Shown one piece after another: positions 56,860 through 64,000 of a DNA stretch of 64,000 bases. The stretch covers positions 1-64,000 of the forward strand of contig CAUYUJ010016370.1 of the NCBI GenBank assembly GCA_963575745.1, read 5' to 3'. The position numbers and the translations under genes are program-made. The notes beneath the pieces were generated by a model. The model made no database searches. It saw only the letters and a list, made by a program, of their open reading frames with translations, and was not told the DNA's origin. The stretch's first letter is position 1. Each line of letters opens with the position of its first letter. This stretch comes from Prorocentrum cordatum (taxonomy: Eukaryota > Sar > Dinophyceae > Prorocentrales > Prorocentraceae).

Positions 56860-57930
56860 GCGCGTTGCAGACCGTTCCTCGCGCAGAGCTTTAGCGTTGG
56901 CTTTGGTTTTAGAGCATGCGACTGGCCCGATCGTTCGCGCGTGCGATCGCAAGCCTGCCGTCGATGGCCGGCGAGGCGGCAGAGATTCCAGGCCATGTGG
57001 CCGCAGCGCAGGCTCATGGGCCCGCGCCTGCTTCGCTGCCCCTCGCCGCGGGCCCGGCTCGGTCGAGGCGCTCTGGGTCCCATTTCACCCGGGAGATAAG
57101 CCAGGTAAGATCGCCACCCCGCTTCAAGCCTTCCTGTCGCGAGGGAATGCTGCTGCTGATGTTTGGGCGGGATGGGGGGCGAGGCATGGGCGGGGGAAAT
57201 CGGCGCGCAGGCCCCCTCCTGAAACGGACAGATACGACTGCATTGCGTCGATGGTCCGCATGGGGGCGAAGCGCGCGATGATCGACGTCATGTCCGCCTC
57301 TCCCTGGAATGCCGCTCGTCCTCGCACTGACAGGGTCCGTCCGCGCTTCCAGGTTGCCCGCGCCTTGCCATCGCTGCCCGTGAATTCGCAGAGCTGGGCC
57401 AGGCCAAGTTCTTGCGCGTGTCTTGCAGGCAGCTGGCTACTTCGCGTGACCTCATTGCCTTTGCGGGGGATCTGCGCGGTGCCGTGCTGGCCCCTGCCGT
57501 CGCCATGGCTGGTCGCGCCTCAGACACTGGCCTTGCTGGGCCCGCCGCTGCGTTGCCGTGCGGCGCCCTGCCCCCGCGCGCGGGCGCCTCGCGTGGAGCG
57601 CCCCCCTCGGTGGCGCGGTTCACGGGCGTCAGTTTGTTGGCGTCGGCGGGCTGCGTCAAGGTTGGAGGCCCGCTGCTGCGTCGCAGCCACGCGCTGCGCG
57701 AATGGGCCAAGTACGGCCTCAAGTTCTGCTCGACTTGCGGTCTGACGGCCACAGTTGACCCCCGCCGCTTGGCGGCGCCGTGTCAACCCGCCTCGCGGAA
57801 GGGCCATGGACATTTGAGACGCATCGAGCGAGAAGGTTCCCCGCCCTACCGCGGGCCGCCCACGTCGGTTGTCGTTTCTTGCCAGGCCTCTCTCGCTGCA
57901 GTGCTCGCGGCTATCCCCAGGGGTTCGGTT
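56860..57930 (+). pseudogene. LINE 3'-end remnant: RNase H and zinc knuckle (LINE 4)
   Basis: 57063-57200 reads VEALWVPFHPGDKPGK then LSRGNAAADVWAGWGARHG, matching the end of a LINE RNase H (WVPxH and the GNxxAD motif). In another frame, 57680-57840 reads SHALREWAKYGLKFCSTCGL, then C and HLRRIEREGSPPY, a Cys/His knuckle typical of LINE C-termini. The two lie in different frames with no intact RT upstream, so this is a 5'-truncated, decayed copy. Confidence 0.6.
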
Positions 57931-59185
57931 ACATGAATGAGTATCTGTGTTTAACTGAACTCCCACTGGGGAGCGGGGATGAGGGGCCCCCCAACGAAGG
58001 GGGATATGGCGGGGGCGGGGGAGGTGGAGCGGGTTCCGCGGCCGAGAGAGCCGCCCTGCCTGCCATCCTCAGCGGCGAATGCCTGGTGCCTGCAGGACCG
58101 CCGCCCATCGCCCCGCCCCCCCCCGTTTCTGATTTATCTATGTGTTGCCATTGTGTCAGTGTGGTTGACTTCCGAAATTTATCTTCTTCCTCCTCCTCCT
58201 CATTCGTTTCCTCCTCCTCCTCCTCTTCCTCCTCTTCCTCCTTCTCCTCCTTCTCCTCCTCCTCCCCTTCCTCTTATCAGTTTCCCTCATCCCCCACTCC
58301 GCCCCTCCGCCCCATCCCTCCGTCCCCTTCCTCGCGGATTCAGGGGGGCGACTCTTGTACCATCGAAATCGGCACTGTTTCACTCGACGATGGATGCGAG
58401 TGTGCTGGGGTAGTCCCTCGGTTTCTTTCGTTATTTGGCGTCGCCCGGATGCATCTGGTTGTTTTTTTGACGTCGGTTAGCTATTGCGCCGGGTTCCATT
58501 CGGAATGCGGTGCGGGGTGCGCACGAAGTGCCCCATTAGAGGGCGGTCTGCTAAAGGTTGTTTTCTTAATCTTCGAAGGGGGGGCCTCAGGGGCCACGCT
58601 AGGATGGGGTAGGCTCAGGGGGCAAAGTTTTGAGGTTCGAGATTTTTGAACGTTTCCGTAGGTTCTCGTCGGCTTTCCAGCCTCAGGATGCCTTCCAGCG
58701 ACTGCGCGTCGCCGAGAGCTTTCCCGGGCTGTCCAGAGTGATCTGGGGGTGCCGAAGTTCTGACCCGAAAACGACCAGGGGATAGGCTTTAGAAAACATG
58801 GATTCGCCAATAGGGGCCTGATAGGCCACCCAGCCCAGGCCCCATGAGGATTCGCTATCGGAAGCCTATCGCCGATCTGTCGTCGACGTTTCGCTGATTC
58901 CATGTCCATGTTTCCCCGCTTGTCGTTGCCCCGCAGTGGGAAACGGAACAGGGACAGGGTGCCGAGGAGGTGGGGCGAGGGAGAGGAGGGGGGGCAGGGG
59001 CAGAACGAGGTGGTTTTGCTTCGTACCACCATTCGGAGTTTGCTGCGTGAGCCGAGGCAGGTACGATTGACAGGTAGTCTTGCCTTGCGCATGTGTTTAG
59101 TCGAGTCTGATTTGCTATCGATGTGGTGCCTCAAGCGGTGCGACAGAAGGGAAATGATGGATGGGATGGGGAGGGGGCTCGCCGT
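57931..59185. other. Spacer with a CTC tract
   Basis: (CTC)n at 58187-58272; otherwise unique sequence with no recognised gene. 58855-58895 (CCTATCGCCGATC and GTCGACGTTTC) loosely resembles 61805-61835. Confidence 0.45.
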
Positions 59186-59680
59186 GCGAGGAGTAGGAGT
59201 AGGAGGAGGAGGAGGAGGACGAGGAGGAGGAGGAGGAGGAGCAGGAGGAGGAGGAAGAGGACGAGGAGGAGGACGAGGAGGAGGAGGAGGAGGAGGAGGA
59301 GGAGGGGGAGGAGGAGGAGGAGGGGGAGGAAGAGGAGGAGGAGGAGGCGGACGAGGAGGAGGAGGGGGAGGAGCAAGAGGAGGAGGAGGAGGAGGAGGAG
59401 GAGGAGGAGGAGGAGGAGGAGGAGGAGGAGGAAGAGAAGGAGGATAATGAGGAGGAGGAGGAGGAGGAGGAGGAGGAGGAGGAGGAGGTGGACGACGAGG
59501 ACGAGGAGGAGGAGGAGGAGAAGGACGAAGAGGACGAGATGGAGGAGGAGGAAGAGGAGGACGAGGAGGAGGAGGACGAGGAGGAGGAGGAGGCGGAGGA
59601 TGAGGAGGAAGAGGAAGAGGAAGAGTGGAGGAGGAGGAAGAAGAGGAGGAGAAGGAAGAGGAAGATGAGGAGAGCAGAAG
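59186..59680. repeat. GAG microsatellite block, ~0.5 kb
   Basis: GAG/GAC-rich trinucleotide array; the minus-strand 531-codon frame (58481-60076) runs through it as poly-Pro and is not a gene. Confidence 0.95.
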
Positions 59681-61860
59681 GGGCGTCGGGTCTCGCCGTG
59701 CCAGGGGCTCGCCGTGCGAGGATAAGGAGGAAGGCGGGGGTGCGGAGGGGGGCCGAGGAGGGCGAGGCAGGGGGGGCCGATGAGAGAGGCGACGCGGAGG
59801 GGCTCGCCGCGTGGCCACTGGGGCGGCGCGGGGTCCCCACGCCGCGCGCCGCCTTGCGCCGCCTTCGCCTGCCTCGCGCCGCGGCAGCCGCGGCGAAGGA
59901 CGACGGCGGGACCGTGGTCGGCGAGTGGAGGCGCGCCCGTCGTCCGGGAGGCTGTGGGAGAGCCGCGCGGGTCTAAGAAGAAGGTCGCGGCGGAGGGCTT
60001 CGGCGGCGCGCCGAGGGGGGAAGCGGCTACGCGTAAGAGTGACCCTGCGCCGGAGCGACCTTGAGTGCGGGCCCAAAGGGGCTCAATGGGATCCTCCCAG
60101 CATTGGCTTGCGCGCTTGGACTTGCCCCCTGCTTGGCCACCCCCCCCCGGCGGCCATTGAAGCCGCGCACCAAAGGTCACTCCTGTCCAGGGTCACTCTA
60201 GCGCGTATGCAAGGGGAAGCGAGAGGGGGGGCATGCCTGCTCAGAAGGCGGCGGGCTTCTTGCTCAGAATCTCTCCGGCCTTCCGAGAAGACCTCCGTGG
60301 CTCAAGAGGGGCTTCAGGAAGCTTCTCAGAAGGCAAGCTTGGCATCGCTCGGACGTGTTTTTGTTTCACGGCGGGGACCATCGCCGAGTCTTTCGGGTCA
60401 TTGCGAACAACTCGCACGAAACCGAAACATGCACGGGGAATGGACGTCTGCGCGATGGCGAGCCAGAGGCCGTTGTAAGCCTTCTGCGAAAGCCCGCGCC
60501 CTCTGCGCTCCCTCCTGGGCGCACCCCTGAGGGTCGCCTTCGGATCTCGGCCTCGGAGGGTCCGCCTGGGGCCCCCGGGGGCCGTCCGAAGTCGATCTGG
60601 GATAGACCGGTCAGGGTGGGCCGGCTCATGGTCTGCGGCGAGCGAGGGGGGGAAGTGAGAAGGAGAAGGCCTCAGAAGGTGGCGGGGCTTCTCAGAAGGC
60701 CTCCGGCCTTCTGGAGGGTTTTCTTGGGTCCTCGGGGAAGGCTCAGGAAAGTTCTCGGAAGGTCAGGGAGGAACCCGGGCCTTTGAGGAGGCCCGCTCCC
60801 CTCTCTCGCTTCCCCCCCCTGCTCGCTGCGCACACGGGAGAGGTCCAGGGAGGCAGTTTCGAGCGCACATTGCTCCGGGGGCAAAAAAAGCATGGGCCTG
60901 CACGTGAATCTCCGGGGGCTTCGAGCGCACGCGTTGCGCGACGGCTCGTCGCACGAGGCTGGCCTCGCGGACTGGGGGGGGCCGCGAGGGCGCCCCGGGA
61001 GCCCCCACAGAGCACTTACCGGAGGCCTCCCAAACATTGGATCTTCGAACCTCGAGCACCGCCCTGTCTTGCCCTCGTCTTCCTCCTACTCCACCCCCTG
61101 TGCGACCTACAGTCGAAACCGGCGATACGGATGGGCAACATTCCCAAGGGCACCCTCGCATCCTTGCCTTTCAGTTCCGTTGTCGACCACTTTCGATGGC
61201 GAGCCCCGCTCGAAGAGCTTCGTCATGGGCGTTCGAGGCCCTTTCACCGTCATCGTGCCTCGTAGCTATCAGTACTGACTGCAGAAGTTATGCGACCCAT
61301 GCGGTGCGGGCCGTCTTGGTCGATGTGCCTGAGGCCCTCGGTGCCGGTTGGAAGGAAGGGGTACTGACGACACCACGGGGACGAAGGAGGACACATGCAG
61401 GCATGGACACCGGGAGACGGCGACACGACGGGGACGACGGAGGACACGACGGAGGACGTTGGGCGAGTTGGCGGCTGCGCTTGCACTCGCGTGGACGTTG
61501 GTTCGACCAGCGCTTGCGGTCAGGAACGTGTGCTCGGCGTGTCGCGCCGCCGGTTCTGGTCCACTACGCTTCGGCGCCACTCGCTGAGCACGCCCCGGCA
61601 CCCGAGTGCCATCGCTTCGAGCTGTCGCCAGCCTTCCGCTCCACGAAGCAGAGTGACACTCGCAAGGCGCAGCGTGGCGCGGGGACCGCCGCCGCGACAC
61701 GCTACTCCAGCATTCCTGAGCGAAACTTGCTTGTGTTCTGGGCTCCGATACCCCATCCCCGCCCAGGAAGTTGCGGAGTCGACATGAGGGGCCTTTCGCC
61801 GATTTATCGGCGATGTATCGCCGATCCCAGGTCGATGTTTCCGCCCGCCCCCCCTTGAGC
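59681..61860. other. GC-rich spacer with an internal duplication
   Basis: No recognised gene. CAGAAGGCGGCGGGCTTCT with CTCCGGCCTTCCGAG (60240-60290) recurs as CAGAAGGTGGCGGGGCTTCT with CTCCGGCCTTCTGG (60672-60718). Confidence 0.45.
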
Positions 61861-62069
61861 TGTTGCGCCCTATCCTCGGTCCCTGAACCGCCAGTACCCC
61901 CCGCTAACGTTGCCACTCCCTGGGGAGCCCAGCCGCGCACTCCTGCCAGGCATGTGGAGAACATCCTCACAATCGGCCGGGACGAGGGCGGCCTCCTCCT
62001 CTGGGCAGAGACCGCCAGGGCCGCCCCGACGGACGAGGGAGTAGAAGGAGGAAGAGGGGAAGAGGGATA

Positions 62070-62191
62070 GGGAGGAGGAGGAGGAGGAGGAGGAGGAGGA
62101 GGAGGAGGAGGAGGAGGAGGAGGAGGAGGAGGAGGAGGAGGAGGGCAGGAGGAGGAGGAGGAAGGCAGGAGGAGGAGGAGGAGGAGGAGGA
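62070..62191. repeat. GAG microsatellite ending at the gap
   Basis: Near-pure GGA repeat running into the N block; it probably caused the assembly break. Confidence 0.97.
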
Positions 62192-62291
62192 NNNNNNNNN
62201 NNNNNNNNNNNNNNNNNNNNNNNNNNNNNNNNNNNNNNNNNNNNNNNNNNNNNNNNNNNNNNNNNNNNNNNNNNNNNNNNNNNNNNNNNNN
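62192..62291. other. Assembly gap (100 N)
   Basis: Exactly 100 N, a conventional size for a gap of unknown length. Sequence to the right may not be adjacent in the genome. Confidence 0.99.
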
Positions 62292-62775
62292 TTCAGGGGC
62301 TCTTGCACTTAGTGCAGGGACCCTGGCAGGTCGGGCAGACGCCGGGAGCTTTAGCCCCAGCGTAGGTGTGGCAAAGCGGCAGGGGCCCCAGCCCATGCAG
62401 GCAGCCTGCGATGCTTGCGTGCTGAGTGCCACTTCGGGGGGGACCCCCTGTGAAGATGGATGCCTCTCTGCACATACTAGCACCTGTGCCGCGCGATAGC
62501 GGCACAAACGGGGCGTCGCCCCATCGGGGTGACTTCCCCCTGCGAGGTTGGATGCCGTGAGCGTTCCAGTCGCATGTTGATGCCAGTGGCCCGCGTAACG
62601 GTCTGGACGGCCGTAGTTTTTAGCAAGACCGCGAACACGACATGAAACCGGCTTTCTGGGTTGCCATCCCCGCTTGGCGATGGCCCCAGGATGCCACAAC
62701 AAAGTGTGGCTCTTGTTCCTCTGCTTGGTCAGGGCAGCAGGACGAGTGGCAGCAGAAGCATGGTAGAGTTAGCGT

Positions 62776-62945
62776 CCAACTGTACATCGTAATCCCACTA
62801 GTTTGGTTACTACTTGTATGGCTGGCTAGCTGATCCGGTCGAATCAGCGGGCCAGGGGCTACCGCGAACTTGCTATGCAGTGGTCCGTAGTCCCTGGCCC
62901 TAACAACCTTGCTGCGCGGGTAACGCATGTGGGGCCGAAGCCCCA
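62776..62945 (+). repeat. Direct repeat with two hairpins, copy 1
   Basis: From AACTGTACATCGTAATCCC to GTGGGGCCGAAGCCCC. Hairpin 1 pairs GCTGAT (62829-62834) with ATCAGC (62843-62848). Hairpin 2 pairs GGGCCAGGGGCTAC (62849-62862) with GTAGTCCCTGGCCC (62887-62900): 14 pairs including one G-T, which would be a G-U wobble in RNA. Confidence 0.85.
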
Positions 62946-62991
62946 GCTTTAGGGGTCGACGCCGGAGGGGTAAAGCCCCAGTGTGAGGCGT

Positions 62992-63060
62992 CCTATAAGT
63001 TTCCGACACCGTCGGAAACCTGCCCCCGAGGAGGTTTCCGACACCGTCGGGAACCTACCT
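62992..63060. repeat. Tandem palindromes GTTTCCGAC-ACC-GTCGGAAAC
   Basis: Perfect 9-bp arms at 62999-63019. A second copy at 63033-63055 has 10-bp arms with one change that still allows a U-G pair. Confidence 0.85.
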
Positions 63061-63271
63061 CCATAGCGGCCCGAAGGGGAGAAACGTAACAGACGCTTCG
63101 TGCACATCTCACCCCTAGAGGGGCAAACATTTACTTTGACATTATGGGGCTGTACCACCCCAGAAAAAAAGGCACGTTGTTGATGCTGGGGTGCTCGCCT
63201 CACTGGGGTGGCCGTGGAACGCGCCAAGACTTGATTAATAAATCCTCTGGCCTGCGAGCCAGGGCCCTGCA

Positions 63272-63430
63272 GTTGTACATCGTAATCCCACTAGTTTGGT
63301 TTCTACCTGTATGGCTGGCTCGCTGATCCGGTCGAATCAGCGGGCCAGGGGCTACCGCGAACTTGCTATGCAGTGGTCCGTAGTCCCTGGCCCTAATAGC
63401 CTTGCTGCGCGGGTAACTCTTGTGGGGCCG
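63272..63430 (+). repeat. Direct repeat with two hairpins, copy 2
   Basis: About 95% identical by eye to copy 1, 494 bp downstream. Hairpin 2 arms are 63342-63355 and 63380-63393. The minus-strand frames of both copies encode a similar peptide (RARDYGPLHSKFAVAPGPLI), but neither copy shows a start or domain that makes it a convincing gene. Confidence 0.85.
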
Positions 63431-64000
63431 AAGACCCAACTCTGGGAGACGCGCAGCAGGCAGACGACCCCCCATGCCCGTCCGACGGGCAGGCGCCGCG
63501 GGCTCCCGAGGAGGTCGTCGAGCTGGTAGGAGAAGCCGATGGTGGCGAGGACCCCTGGCCAGACGAGGAGGAGGACGTCTTCGGGCTAGGAGGCAGCTTC
63601 GGCGAGCCTGAGACCGAGCGGCAGCGGACGGCGGCAGCGGCAGCCACCAGGCAGCGAGGAGCCAGTCGGCAATGGCCTCGGAGGCTTCCGGGGCTGCCCG
63701 GAGGGCCGCCGCCCCCCCCTGCCGGCGCCAGGCCGTAGCCTTGACCTTTTCCAAGATGGGCCAGGCCTGTCCGGGGTCGCCGCCGCGACCGCCGCTGGCG
63801 CATCCGGCACCGCAGCCGGGGCCGCCGCCGGGGCCGCTGGAGCCGCCGGGGAGGCCATTGCAAGGGGGACAGGGGCCGCCGCCGGGGGGCCAGGGGGCTC
63901 GTCGCGGACCGTGTTTTCCCCTGGGGAAAAACCCAGTGTCTGGGGCCGCTCCCGGCCCCCGCCGGGGGCCCGCCCGGGCGCCGCCAGGGCCGCCGGGCGG
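63431..64000. other. GC-rich end of window
   Basis: Open frames on both strands, composition-driven. One clean palindrome, TTTTCCCC-T-GGGGAAAA, at 63914-63930. No gene recognised. Confidence 0.4.

Noticed and set aside
58481-60076. 531-codon minus-strand frame
   Set aside because: Poly-Pro from the GAG array plus GC-rich flank; no domain.
60293-60307. TCCGTGGCTCAAG as another SL relic
   Set aside because: It matches only if nine internal SL bases are missing; too short to separate from chance.
62755-62850. tRNA gene or tRNA-derived SINE
   Set aside because: GGTAGAGTTAG and GGTCGAATC resemble A and B boxes, but no cloverleaf can be drawn and copy 2 lacks the A-box-like part.

Overview
The window looks like nuclear DNA of a core dinoflagellate (Prorocentrum- or Symbiodiniaceae-like; species not determined). 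The best evidence is a 22-nt block at 55761-55782 that matches the dinoflagellate spliced-leader (SL) sequence at 21 of 22 positions, and degenerate SL-like blocks just upstream of large ORFs at 44882-44903 and 50311-50332. GC-rich unique sequence, very abundant simple repeats, several decayed LINEs and a cytosine-methyltransferase gene inside a probable mobile element fit this. There are no bacterial-style operons, RBSs or CRISPR arrays. I recognise no confident single-copy housekeeping gene.

Layout. 1-20.2 kb is a mosaic of a few repeat modules joined at (AAC)n/(GTT)n tracts. A ~1-kb composite 'X' occurs at 2609-3575 (+), 4872-5930 (-) and 18040-18990 (+), with a fourth, expanded copy at 6003-14685 (-). 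A second composite 'Y' occurs at 3750-4865 and 14700-16140. A third module 'Z' occurs at 17225-17960 and 19040-19925. A LINE (RT + RNase H + long C-terminal tail, minus strand, 8056-12744) lies inside the expanded X copy. 20.2-26.2 kb is microsatellite (GAT, GAG, CTC) with a decayed second LINE (22008-23725) and an 83-bp tandem repeat. 26.3-31.9 kb is GC-rich with many overlapping open frames but no recognisable product. 32-38.5 kb is minisatellite and microsatellite, including a 1.5-kb array of the heptamer GTGAGTA. 38.9-43.1 kb is a third, heavily decayed LINE (plus strand).

44.4-55 kb is the most interesting part: three large, intact, co-oriented ORFs. ORF A (44903-49575) is a candidate DDE-type transposase-like protein, ORF B (50354-51634) is a complete C5 cytosine DNA methyltransferase and ORF C (52714-54912) is a zinc-finger/coiled-coil protein. 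ORF A is interrupted by a 167-bp insertion with 54-bp inverted repeats and a 7-bp direct repeat containing AG|GT. Removing it as a GT-AG intron rejoins two reading frames exactly, so it has the anatomy of an introner. The three ORFs probably form one methyltransferase-carrying mobile element.

55-64 kb holds an SL relic, a LINE RNase H/zinc-finger remnant (56860-57930), GAG/CTC arrays, a 100-N assembly gap (62192-62291) and a hairpin-dense block with a duplicated ~165-bp unit (62300-63440).
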